Origin: Isoetes taiwanensis
Lineage: Eukaryota > Streptophyta > Lycopodiopsida > Isoetales > Isoetaceae
Assembly: GCA_021234155.1 (NCBI GenBank)
Contig: JAJEKV010000028.1
Location: 16,248,469 to 16,312,468, forward strand
Direction of reading: 5' to 3'
Length of the DNA stretch: 64,000 nucleotides
The notes beneath the pieces were generated by a model that did not search any database, had not been told where the DNA came from, and was given only the letters and a program-made list of their open reading frames with translations. Below, piece after piece: positions 34,811-45,671 of this stretch (within the stretch, counting starts at the first letter, position 1; every line of letters starts with the position of its first letter). The translations under genes were made by a program, and so were the position numbers.

Positions 34811-35654
34811 TCATTCCTGTGGGTCTATCAAAAAGAGATCTGGGTCCAGCTCCTCCTCGTCATCTTCTATGATCACCAGATCAGTGGCCACCGGGTCAGC
34901 TTGCCAGCCTATTTCATCCCATTCTGGAGGGAAAGCAAAAAACCATAATGGTGCAGTATTACCAAACAGAATAGCAGCTTCTCCATTTGCATCCTGCAAG
35001 CCCTTGTGATGGTAGAACATATCCCTGAATTAAAGGAATTGGTCCTCTGTAAATAACCTATCATAACAAAAGCAGAACCTGTCTAGCGTAAAGGCTTGGT
35101 AGCCATTAAGCAAAAAAGGTTTCAACCTTTGCAGATCCTGGTCAATAGTATGAGGAACAGGCCAAAGATGCTGGTGTGTAAAAATTTCAGTGGCAGCAGA
35201 GTAAGTTGAGAGGTCTGGGAGGTTCGGTGTACAATTCATCCTCCTGGTGAGAGCTTTCAGCATTTTTGTGGTCATATTCTCATCCGGTGAATAGAGAAAT
35301 TTCTGTTGTTCGAGGATGTCCATCCATTCTCGCATGGGTGAAAATCGGACAGACGCGCCTAGGTATTATGGGCTCTTCTTCTCTCGGGTCACATTGTCTC
35401 ATTCCCAAGCACTCCATCGCTTTGCAAAGATCCAAGAGGTGAAGTTGGCCATGTCTCACCGAAGTAGTCACGTAGTAAGTAAACCGTAAACCGCTTCCCA
35501 CCCAACCAGAACCGTAAACCGCTTCCCAAGTACCTGCAGAACCGTAAGTCGCTCCCCCGAACCGTTGTAATAAACCAGTAAACTCGGGGTCCGGGAGCAA
35601 GAAGAATGGCACCTCGGGCCTTTTGGGTTGCCCGAGGTCATTAATTTTCGCCAT
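34811..35654 (-). pseudogene. Transposon gene of unknown function (shifted, one stop)
   Basis: ATG 35654 reads MAKINDLGQPKRPEVPFFLL, then LRFTYYVTTSVRHGQLHLLD and an acidic end. Near 35345 the frame moves to a second one (FSPMREWMDILEQQKFLY, then TLDRFCFCYDRLFTEDQFL). This meets a TAA at about 35033, then continues in frame as FRDMFYHHKGLQDANGEAA to LFLIDPQE at 34811. The C-terminus is acidic (IIEDDEEELDPDLF). About 280 residues in total if rejoined. The 35470-35530 stretch contains a small internal repeat (GTAAACCGCTTCCCA twice). No family recognised. Confidence 0.5.
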
Positions 35655-35789
35655 CCCATAATGATTTTTTGGGTGCGGCCCGTCGAAAGAATGATGAGGG
35701 GAATTGATGGGACCGAGAATTTAAGGAAAAGGAAAGCATTTCAAAGGAAAAGTCGTTTCGAAGGATCTATCCGTCTTGGGGAAGAGACG

Positions 35790-35850
35790 AAAAGTGGAGC
35801 AGTGGTGAAACATGTGATGAAACACATGTGGTGAAACATGTGGTGAACTC
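35790..35850 (+). repeat. Fourth TGTGGTG cluster
   Basis: AGTGGTGAAACATGTGATG and two copies of CATGTGGTGAA in about 55 bp, just upstream (on the minus strand) of the 35654 gene. Confidence 0.6.
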
Positions 35851-36099
35851 GGGCGATGTTACATCGGGGACATCAAAATACAATTACATATTACATCAAA
35901 AGCAAACATATTACATTGAAACAAGGGACATCAAAATACAATTGAGCATGGAATTGAGTTTCTTATATTATTCCCAAACAAGGCAAGACACAACAACATA
36001 TATTCAAAATTTCTCAATCATTTCCTAACCTTTGTAAGAATGTGTTCAACTATTCTTCATCGGACATGCTATCTTCATCGATAAAAAACCTCGGGCAAG

Positions 36100-39000
36100 T
36101 TTTCTAGAATCTTTTCCTCATCCGCCTGGTCTAGCTCGTAAACAGCCTTCGAGCACCTTTCTTGATCTGGCTTTGATGGGAACTCGAATAGCACAAATTT
36201 GAGTAGAGAATACAAGTGACTTTGGCTCGTTTGTCAACAACTCATACATCATCTTTGACCGAGGCTTCTTTCTATAGTAAATGCCCTCCACAACGGTTTT
36301 CACCTCTCATAAACAAGTTTCCGCTCTCATTGAAGTCATTTTCAACTTCAAATTTTGGCTTGGTGCATAGCAACATCCAAAATACGTAATCCTCCTCATT
36401 CCCTTTAGGTGCGACAAAGAATCGCAAAGTCGTCTCCTTCTCTAAGTACTTCTGCAAGTACATTTGCCAAGGTTGAGTATAGTGGCCTGGTAGACTTGCG
36501 GGTCTCTTCCACATCCGCATGAACATTGGAGGATGGTTTAACGACTACAAGGTTCCATTCATCTACATACAATTTGTTCTCACACATGTCCCATTTTCCA
36601 TCCAAACAATTGCTTTTGCAAAAAACATGATAGCTTTTCTCGGTATGTAGTCGTGTTGGATTTCCGTAATGAATCCATGGACCGAATGAATTTGCCCGGT
36701 TTTACGAATTGTCTCCCCGCACCCCAAGCCTTTTTCCCCGTTGATATCCTCGTGTTTTATTTCCCGAAGTATCTCCTAACTTTTCTTCCATTTTCAGTCC
36801 ACTCAGATGTACCACATTGAAATTGTTTCTCTGCAATTTTCACCACATCATGGGCATTATCTAGTTTAATGTCAGGATGTTTAAGCTATAGACCTCGTAT
36901 CCATCTTTTCAATTCTCGCGCCTTCCCATCATGTTCACCTTTTTCATGGTTTGATCCAAAGAAGTTCCACATCATGTTGACCTCGTATCACAACCGTACC
37001 TTCCAACAAAATAAAATGATCCGGGTCGCTTTGAATTGTGATGCGCATTACCATCTGAAAATACATAGTGCTTTGTTTGGGGACATTGCCTTTTCGCTTT
37101 AAGTACTCAAAATGTTTCATAAAACAATGTTGAACAAAAAGTGTGTCATGTTCCCTATCATCCGACACATAGTAGTGTGTTTCCTTCTCAATGGTGTCTG
37201 TCTGTGGATCAACCTGATAGGTTATTTGAACAAATATAGTTATCTGGTTGTTGACCCAGCGCATGGACTGAACTTCATTCTGCTCCTTAAAAGTATAATT
37301 CTCTGCGAAGTCAACCACGGATAGGTAAGCATCTCCAGGCAAGTTATCAAGGAGTCCTTTGTACTGGCCTGCCTGCCACTTATATCTGAAGTTGTGTAAA
37401 GGAAATTTTGGAAGCTTCTCCAACATTTTGTTCACCAGTGGAAGACTTGCAGTTTCATTGTGTTGGTGAACGAGCTTAGACTTCTTGCTGCCATCTCTGA
37501 ATACAGTTTTTTCATAGTCTAGGTATTCCCACTTCACCATGCCACTATCACTAGATTGTTCATGTGGGCAGATAGGGAACTTCTTAATCCCACACTCTTT
37601 ACACTCACCCAGAATGCATTCCCTCTTATGGTAAGGTTGGAAGCTAGTTTTCTCACATAAAATTCCCTGCCACAGACTTCTTGTGCTACTTATTTTGTAT
37701 TCAGACGCCCTGCATTCGCCATATATGTCTGACCTTCAAAGCTGACAAGTGCAGCTGCAGCTTTTTGGGTGCTTAATTCCCATACTATTGAAGCCATCTA
37801 TTAGCATCTGCATTCTAACATGGTATATACAGCAGCAACTATTGAAGTCCTTTAATTTTACAACAAATCATGGTTTCAGCTTTTCAAACATCCTCTGTTT
37901 GATCATAACACTAGGATGTTCCATCTTGAATTTCCTGAACAATTGCAATTGCAAGGAAGATAACAAGGTGATCAGCATATTTATTGCACAATACATTTTC
38001 CACCACACTAGGCACCACATAGCATATATTACAGACATTCACCTTACACCTCGTTATTCACCACACTAGGCACCACAAGGCATATAATATATAATTTATT
38101 GTACATCATATTTTTCACCACACCAGGCACCACATAGCATATATTACAGCATTTATTTTACACCATATTTTTTACCACTAGGCACCACATAGAATATATT
38201 ACAACATTTATTTTACACCATGTTATTCACCACACTAGGCACCACATAGCATATATTACAAAGATTTATTTTACACCATGTTATTCACCACACTAGGCAC
38301 CACAAAGCGTATATTTAGAGCATTTATTTTTCACCATATTTTTCACCACACTAGGCACCACATAGCATATATTACAGCATGTATTTTACACCATGTTATT
38401 CACCACACTAGGCACCAAGCATACATTTACAGCATTTATTTTACACCACGTGCCTCACCACACTAGGCAACACATATCATATATCACAGCATTAATAGGC
38501 ACCACACACCACGAGCAATCACTAACCACACCAACCACATATCACAAGCAATCACTAACCACATACCACATACCACATTAACAATAAAAAATGTGGTGAA
38601 GATGAAGAAATGAAATAACCTGTGATTCTTCCAGATAGTGAGTGGCATGATCCTCTCTTACATTTCGTTCCAATCTTCTGAACTTAACATCCTTTGCATT
38701 TGGAGAGACCCTACTGTTTTCGGTCCAAAATTGCTGCACAAGTTCTATGACAGAATTGGGAATTGCATCTGCTCTTCTAACTCTTTTGTACAAAACCCAT
38801 TTTCCCCCTTTGCAATCTATCTCTTCCCTCTTCAATTTTGCTTTGGTAGGATTCCTAGGATGAACACCCAGCAGTTTACCAAAACCCCGAGCACTGACAG
38901 GATTAGCACTTTCGGTAATGCTTCCTCTTACGGCCATAGCAAGGCAACTCTTGTTGGTCGCTAAACCTGTCATTGTTTGTTAGACTTCTTCACAAGTTGA

Positions 39001-39416
39001 ATGGAAGCCCTAAGGTTGCTGACCACAATGCTCTTGGCTTGCAAATCTTTCAGCTCTTCACCAAGTACGCTGTCCATTGTGTCATCTTCCAGAAAATATC
39101 GTAAAACCTCTTTCTTATCACTGTCAGCCAAGCCTTTAGTGGTGCTATGAAATGAAGATAATAATTTCAATACCATCCGACGCCTAGTAGAGGCCGTTCT
39201 GGTGGATTCTCCCTCTGCTGATGCAATTTTTGCTAATTCTTCTTTAACTTCCCTTTTTCCTTTCCTTTGGCGTCTTTTATGATCCCGATCTTGTTCTGGA
39301 GTTCTCTTTCTCTTACCTGTGCTCCGGTTTGAGATTTTAGGCAGATTTGCTTCCAAATTAAATGATTCAAAGTATGAACCGGATTGATCCACAACCGGAT
39401 TAAGCGCCATAGCCAT
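36100..39416 (-). pseudogene. DDE-type transposase relic of the TIR element
   Basis: ATG 39416 opens a basic N-terminus (KRKRTPEQDRDHKRRQRKGK, a nuclear signal). A one-base shift at about 38970 leads to a domain with FGKLLGVHPRNPTKAKLKR. The exon ends at a donor near 38619, after which an array-bearing intron runs to about 37935. The second exon has EHPSVMIKQRMFEKLKP followed by TGA where Trp is expected, then a Cys-rich zinc-like region (CCCIYHV, CSCTC, CKECG, FPICPHE). The catalytic core follows: VVDFAENYTFKEQNEVQS (first Asp, about 37310), YYVSDDREHDTLFVQHC, then in shifted frames SDG (about 37055) and FFGSNHEKGEHDG (about 36945). C-terminal blocks continue to about 36100. I know this core from uncharacterised plant and invertebrate proteins but cannot name the superfamily. 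Confidence 0.72.
37982..38600 (-). repeat. Minisatellite of about 57 bp, nine units, in the transposase intron
   Basis: Nine units of 55-58 bp, each built as TTTATTTTACACCATGTTAT, then CACCACACTAGGCACCAC, then ATAGCATATATTACAGCA. After 38490 it degrades to shorter CACCACA/ACCACAT repeats. It holds most of the right-hand CACCACA motifs. Confidence 0.85.
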
Positions 39417-39643
39417 GTGCTTCAGGAAAGGCGCGGGTGGGTCGTGGGTTTAGGAATCGGTTAGGTGGAGATTGGAATGGGACGGGTGGCGTAGGAAATT
39501 GGAATGGGACGGGTGGCGTAGGAATCGGGAATGATTGAATCCGGGCAGTTATGCACTAGGCGCCAAACAAACATTTAAAATCGCACCACAAATTTGATAT
39601 CTCCCACCACATTTTTAGGGGGGACAGGGGGGACACCCAGGAT
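39417..39643 (-). promoter_or_regulatory. Probable promoter region of the transposase gene
   Basis: Between the transposase ATG and the right terminal repeat lie a 24-bp tandem repeat (GGAATGGGACGGGTGGCGTA twice, about 39476-39523) and two CACCACA motifs (39580-39612). No TATA box is obvious. Confidence 0.4.
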
Positions 39644-39668
39644 GTTCCACTACAACATGCTTTCACCC

Positions 39669-40786
39669 ATTGTCATGGTTGTATCAACCAGAAGCTCCGC
39701 AATGTTTGATCTATTCTGGTCTCATTCAAACTATGCAAATTCAAAGCGAGCAGTTCCATGCTAGAAATGCATTGCTTCTTTGTGGTCAGCCACTTTTTCA
39801 GTGATGTGGGGGTGAAGACTCTATATGTTCCACCAGCGTGCAAGCTTAGCTTCAAGGCCTTTAGCATCTGTCTGGACTTGCTTCAAAGACTCCTCGGATG
39901 GTCAATTCCAAGTAGCTTACGAGCAGCTTTCCACCAGGTTTAAGTGCCTGCTATAGGCTTTCTTAACTAGGCATGTTGTTTGTGTCTTTGCCCTCGTGTC
40001 CTTCCTCAGAGCAGGTTGTGACATCTTGCATGATCTGTCCTGTGTATTGGGATGGAGTCTATTATATTATATGGATGCAACAAGCTTATCAAGGAGCCCA
40101 AATTAGCCAAATTTGACATTGGAATCAAGAGTTATGAGCAAACAACCGGGCTGAAACCCTAGGTGCCATCACCAGTGCCGTTTAGCCAAAAATCCCAAAA
40201 GTGAAAAACTACACGTTATTTCTAGCCAATATAACCCAAACTCATAACATCACAATCGTCAACCATCAACCGTTGATTCCCTTTTTTTTTTCCTCTTCCA
40301 TAGTTCAAGATCTTGGTAGATCCAATTGAAGTAATCTTTGGAGTTGTTCAAGTGTCTGTTTGGCGGTATGGGATGATTATTTGCTTCAAAATTTTTGGAA
40401 ATAAGCGGGTGAATATTGGCTTTGGCGACGATGGATGCTCGAAATGTTATTCACTTATATTGAACCATTACCGTAAAGCTAAAATCCAATCATAATTGAA
40501 GAAAATCTAGCTAGGAATTGGAAGAATAAATTGAAGGGTCTTTGTGGCCAAAAGTAAATACCCAAACAAAAACGAAGATTTCGATAGAGGATCACTTCTT
40601 GTTTGTTAGAGAAAAACCGTAGCAAAGAGAAAACAATTGTGATGATGAAGCTTACAGGGATGATAAGCTTCAAAAAATGGGTATTTCTTAAAATGTCCCT
40701 GGGTAATGATACACTAGCCCAAAAAGAATATGTCCCAGGTTTAAGGCGAGTCATACTCAATGTAATGTGATTAGAGACTAGACACA
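39669..40786. other. Right flank of the transposon, no complete gene
   Basis: 39673-39867 on the minus strand is protein-like (see the fragment at 27426). The rest, to 40786, has no recognised gene. Confidence 0.4.
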
Positions 40787-40830
40787 ATGAATTGAATTGA
40801 ATTGAATTGGTTTTTAACGTCCTCATTCTA
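40787..40830 (-). repeat. (AATTC)n tail plus retroelement 3' end
   Basis: A pentamer repeat (40787-40809) is followed on the plus strand by TTTTTAACGTCCTCATTC. Read on the minus strand this is GAGGACGTTAAAAACC followed by the tail, the same 3' end design as other elements in the window. Confidence 0.6.
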
Positions 40831-40990
40831 TGGGATACAATACAATATGTAGTAATAAATACCAAATAGTAGGGTGTGGTATATGCATTATGTCTAATCG
40901 CATGCTCCCAATGTTGCATGACCTAAAAATTGCTTATTTTTCCTAGTTTCTTTTTTCTTTTTTTATTTTTTCTTTTTAATTGACAGGGAA

Positions 40991-41190
40991 GAAGATAAGA
41001 TAAGATAAGATAAGATAAGATAAGATAAGATAAGATAAGATAAGATAAGATAAGATAAGATAAGATAAGATAAGATAAGATAAGATAAGATGAATTTTTA
41101 CGTCCACGGGAACCCAACGGGTTATGGGACGGCACATGCAAGGGCAACAGCCCATCTAAAACCTGGGGACTAGGCCCCATCACCAAACAC
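40991..41190 (-). mobile_element. LINE 3' end with (TTATC)n tail
   Basis: About twenty GATAA pentamers (40991-41091) are the tail of a minus-strand element. Its last unique bases are GGGTTCCCGTGGACGTAAAA. The preceding 100 bp (41100-41190) include CCCCAGGTTTTAGATGGGC and a GGGGCCTAGTCCCC hairpin. This tail probably belongs with the ORF1 at 41396-41971. Confidence 0.75.
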
Positions 41191-41395
41191 AATAACCAAA
41201 TATTAAAAGACTACCAAGAATAAGATAAGATAATGCTAATGCTAGTGGTAAATTTATGCTTCTAAAATTATCTAGACATAGCCACCCAAGGACCGAAGGC
41301 CATTGATCTAGAATAATTCTTTGCTCCTCCCATTAATTTGCCCATTTCTTTTTTTGCAGCGGGCTGCCCTCACCTTGCGTGAGCCCTCCTTACGG

Positions 41396-41971
41396 TTACA
41401 CAATTGAAGAGGGGAGAGGTCCTCCTGCATCTTGAAAGTAGTCCCTCCGAGATGGTTTCCATCTTTGAAGAATATGTAAGCGGCTAAGAGTGTCTTGAAA
41501 CCGAACCAAAAGATGGCGAGGACGATCGTGTCTTGCCGCTCCCACCCTAGCAAATGAGACAACTCCACCAGCCTTCACATGCATGACATCAGTGAAAAAA
41601 TGCAAAGCAGCATCCATATCAGAAAGGGCATCATCTTCTGCCTCTGCAACCCCTATAATACGCAAGTTCAGGCTCCTAGTAACAGAAGATATTGAGGTAG
41701 CCTGCTCCTGTCTGCTAGTGCGGAACTGCGACTCCTGGTCCCCTTGGGATTGTGGAGATGTCTGTACGCCCACCTCAACATGTTCTCTTTCCAATGTCTG
41801 CACTTCCGCTTCAACACAATGTTTCTTCTGTGGCTGTAATTCTGTATTTAGTGTCTGTACTGAGGCATCACTTGTGCCCACATACTGGGCTTTAGGGTCT
41901 GGAACGAAGGCATGCATTAACTGTAATAAGTGTGTCCATCTCTCAATAGACACGATCATAGATGTGGCCAT
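41396..41971 (-). pseudogene. LINE ORF1-type protein
   Basis: 191 codons from ATG 41971. The N-terminal half is Gln/Glu-rich with repeated VQT motifs (ASVQTLN, EVQTLERE, GVQTSPQ), likely a coiled coil. The C-terminal half is LNLRIIGVAEAEDDALSD, then FFTDVMHVKAGGVVSFARVG and RHLLVRFQDTLSRLHIL. It is the same fold order as the ORF1 at 5469-6192 (compare FFKDVMHFYAPKFVFAKTLG). No endonuclease or RT separates it from the tail at 40991-41091, so the element has a large internal deletion. Confidence 0.7.
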
Positions 41972-42498
41972 CGGAGTTAGAGGTCCAATGTTGCTAGGCT
42001 GAATTGGATATACTTATCATCGTGCAGGAACTCAAGAACATTCCTCATAACCCACTCTAACTCAAAAAAAATAACACTCAAGCAACAGATGTACACTAGA
42101 AAACCACTCCAAAATAACATTCTGTTAACATAGCAGCATTGGAACAATTCCAATACATGTTCCCAAAAAAAACATGCTAGGAATATATTAGAATATTCAA
42201 ACTCCCAAATGTCCCTACAAAGTACGCAATAAAATAGGGGAGTTCCTGCCATAAAAATCTGTCCACTTCTGTTAAATTTCGGTCATCCTAAAAAAATTTA
42301 AGTAATTTTGTGGCAAGAAACTAAAAAATTCCCGACAAAATACACTAGAAAATGCACTTATATTTTTTTCAGTAGCGTCAAATACCAAGCGACCTTTTTA
42401 TTCATTAGACATACTGCTATTTTGAGCATTTACCCACTAACATAACAAAATACATGTGAACTTAATTTTATAAAATTCGTTCCATTACTAAGCCCTTT
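41972..42498. other. Spacer, no gene recognised
   Basis: Could contain the leader of the LINE relic (41972-42020). The rest is AT-rich, with no gene seen. Confidence 0.4.
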
Positions 42499-42825
42499 TT
42501 CCATGGTAGTCTTATTTCTAAAAGTCACATATTTTATCAAGTGGTGTTTGATCATCTATTGTCCTAAAAGAAAATGAATTTTCCAATATAAATCTTAATT
42601 TAGATTCGAAATACGTTTGGATACCATTTTTAATGTAAATAGAGTCTTAGACTCTTTTTCCATGGTAGTCTTATTTCTAAAAGTCAAATATTTTATCAAA
42701 TAATATTTGTCCACCTATTGTTTAAAAGAAAATCACTTTTCCACTATGAAAATAAGAAATGTCGTATTTAGGTTCGGATTAGGTTTGGATACCAGTTTTA
42801 ATGTAAATGGAGCCTTATTTTATTC
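42499..42825 (+). repeat. Diverged tandem duplication of about 160 bp
   Basis: TCCATGGTAGTCTTATTTCT starts both units (about 42499 and 42659). GTTTGGATACCA and TTTTAATGTAAAT end both. Non-coding. Confidence 0.7.
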
Positions 42826-45671
42826 TGGGGCATTTTTCCTGCCGTAAAATAAGACACCTAGTTTTATTTGAATATCTACACATATATAATTGATTTACCA
42901 AAGATTCGATTCCTTTATGCTTTGATATTTTGATGACACATGTGCTACTTTTTTATAGGTACAAGTTTTGGATAAAATTTGCCGATGATGTTTTTGCATG
43001 AGATTGCGCACGACTCAGGTTTTTTCTATTTGGGATTGGGGACAGGAAACAACACATGCCAACAGATTTGCTGACCAAAAAATGACGGTAGCAAAAGTGC
43101 TTCTTTCTTGATCGAATAGCCCAAGACTAATTTGACAATGTTATTGCAAAAGAAAACCATTTGCAAATTCGAGAAAAGCAGCATTGCAGGATCCATGCTG
43201 CTGGGTATTTTCACCTACCGGCCAAATTGGGTCTGTCAAATGCAAGCCTCAATCTAGAATGTGCACCACTCCACCATTCCATTATTGCAGCAATTGAGCT
43301 GGATGAATTCAATATGTTCTCAATAAGCTTATACTAATCGCCATGCCTGCAATACTTATTGAGAGGCATTGTTGAAATCGAAGTACCACTTGCAAAGTGG
43401 AGCTAAGGGCTGGTGTGATGAAATTACAATGGATTGAAGCAGAACCAGATTAATGAGTCGATTGGGCGGATAAAGTTAAGGCTGATGGGGCGGATGATAG
43501 GCTAAGACAACGAAAAATGGACGGATTTGGGAATGGGAGAGGAGAGCAGAGACATAACATCCATACAGTCAATCCAATTCGTTTTACTAGTGCCCTGCCA
43601 GTTGGTTTTCTGATGAACCTTGCTTCTGCCTTCCTCCTCGCGATCTTCTTCTGTAATTGCCTACAGATGCAAAAGTGCTAGAAGTGTTTTATCATTCTGC
43701 CTACTGCAAAATTATTTCGGCAGCCCAGCTCCCTCCTGATGGTTTACCCCGTCGTTGATGGATAACCCCCACTTATAGGGTGCTAACATATTTACTGGGG
43801 ACGATTTTGAGCACAAGCTTTTCTGATATTTAAAACGAAACATAGAATTTCTATGCAAACAATCTAAAATAAAAATAAAGTTCCTACAGTACTTTTTGCT
43901 TTTCCACAATAACTTACTAAACATATCAAACCCTCAACATGTCAAATCCTCACTATTCGACAATTGAAATTTGATTTGTATTATTGCGAATAAGAGAGCA
44001 AGTACAAAATGTAAGGGCAAAACATAAGTAGCTAGAGGATATTCACACTGCACTGGGCAGAGTTCAATAGCAACTCAACCCCTAATGACCTCTGAACCAT
44101 TGTAGTTGCATGTTGATTCGCTTAAATTTTGGGCACAATCTGAAATTGTGTTCTAAAGAGCCTAGTAGTGCTAGCCAAAATTAGGTCCATTTTAAGGTGT
44201 ATTTGTGCAAGTATGCAAACTTTAATATTATATGGAGTTTGATATTCTCAAGATTTAGTGTAGGTTATGATGCCTACAAAGCACATAAGATTTACACAGT
44301 AAATAAAAAAATGATGCATTATATATTTTCAATCTATTTTAGTTATTAAACAAACCACTAATTGATGATCAAGGGAGGCATTCTTTTCGTGATGTGAGAG
44401 TTTAGCTTGTGAGAGATAATTGAATGTATAATGAAATTGGGTCATTGTAGTTGTTAGTACATTGTAGTGGGACGTGGTTGAGGTCTTTTTTCTTGAAGGG
44501 AAATACTTGCGATGGCCTTGCTACCGCGATAAATTTCTTGTATAACTAAAAATAAGACGCCTTATTTTTTCATAGTTTTCCACTAGTGTTTTAGTGATAT
44601 GACTACCATGCAATAGAAAAGCAAGTTTAAACTTGTGTGTCTTATTTTTATCCCTAGAGTCACAAATGGTGTCATCCACAAAGCTAAATAGCCTCTGCAC
44701 GTTAGAGAATGTGCAAGGACAGGTATTTTTGCCTAGCTCAGACCTTTGGCTCCCCCTAACGGGCTTGTCAAGCCCTTACCAGGCGAAATTGCCTGGAAAA
44801 TCAAGAGATGAAGTAATTATGCAATGCATAAGGTCAACCCAATAGCACAACATCCCGCGATAAATTTTCTTCGGTTGGTGGGGGCAACTTCAATGGAAAG
44901 AGGACAGACCAACCCCCAATAGGAAAGAGGAAAGCGTCGACCAGTTCGCTCCAATAGCAGTACATCTTTAAGATCATTTCTCTAGTGATAGTGGGTACCC
45001 ATATAGAATTTCGTTTTGCCGTTGCTTCATCGATACACATTGGTTAGAAGGGATTTGTCCTTATTTTTCAAATTTCAGATTTGCTCATTTCAGATTCGCT
45101 CATCACTTATGAGGGTCTCCTAAAGCTAGCTTGATGGTACATCCGGTCTTACAAATGATACATCGTGTGTTCTCGCTTTCTCGCTTAAGACGGAGTCTTT
45201 CTAATCATACTTGGTTCTCATTGTGCAAAAGACTCATTGAAAACGTCAAGAAACATATATAAGGCGTCCATTGTTGTATGCAAGTTCAATTTGGTATTGC
45301 AGGTGTGGCTAACAAGCAAACACTTGAAATGGGTATAGATATGGATGGCAAGGACCCAATACAGGGTCAACAAATCTGCACGCCTTCACAAGATATTGGG
45401 CGTGGTCTTGCAACGACATCTACATCTCTCGGCAAGGACAAAAAACTGGGGTTTTGTTTACACTGGAAAGTTCTCCATAGAGACAATCCTGGTTCGCAAA
45501 GGTTGAATAAGTATCACTAATGTTCTTTATGGCAACTTATTAGATTAGATGGAACATGACTTCTGCTCATCTCTACATCCTCTACACTGGCAGACCATAT
45601 TCCCGGGTGGGTATCGATTATGAAGGTTTGAACTATTAACAAGCTGGGTTTTGCAGGTTCAAGGTAGAGGA
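42826..45671. other. Long AT-rich intergenic region
   Basis: No recognised gene on either strand. The part nearest 45671 should hold the 3' UTR of the CPL3-like gene. Short frames at 44633-44845 and 45278-45520 have no motif. Small hairpins occur (GGGCTTGTCAAGCCC and CAGGCGAAATTGCCTG near 44760-44790). Confidence 0.4.

Larger units (their letters stand above)
27522..39668. mobile_element. 12.1-kb TIR DNA transposon with Ulp1-like and transposase genes
   Basis: Terminal inverted repeats of 25 bp with one mismatch start GGGTGAAA and end TAGTGGAAC (27522-27546; complement at 39644-39668). A second, subterminal inverted block (GTGGTGGGA...AATTTGT) lies 30-60 bp further in on both sides. The flanks are ATTG on each side, a probable 4-bp target-site duplication. 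Inside are a plus-strand gene set on the left (Ulp1-like gene, then a small gene at 32773) and a minus-strand set on the right (transposase and two unknown genes). Clusters of TGTGGTG occur on the left and CACCACA on the right. Every gene carries stops or shifts, so this copy is probably not autonomous. Confidence 0.8.

Noticed and set aside
37982-38600. CRISPR-like array
   Set aside because: The units are directly adjacent degenerate tandem repeats without constant-length unique spacers, in plant nuclear DNA.
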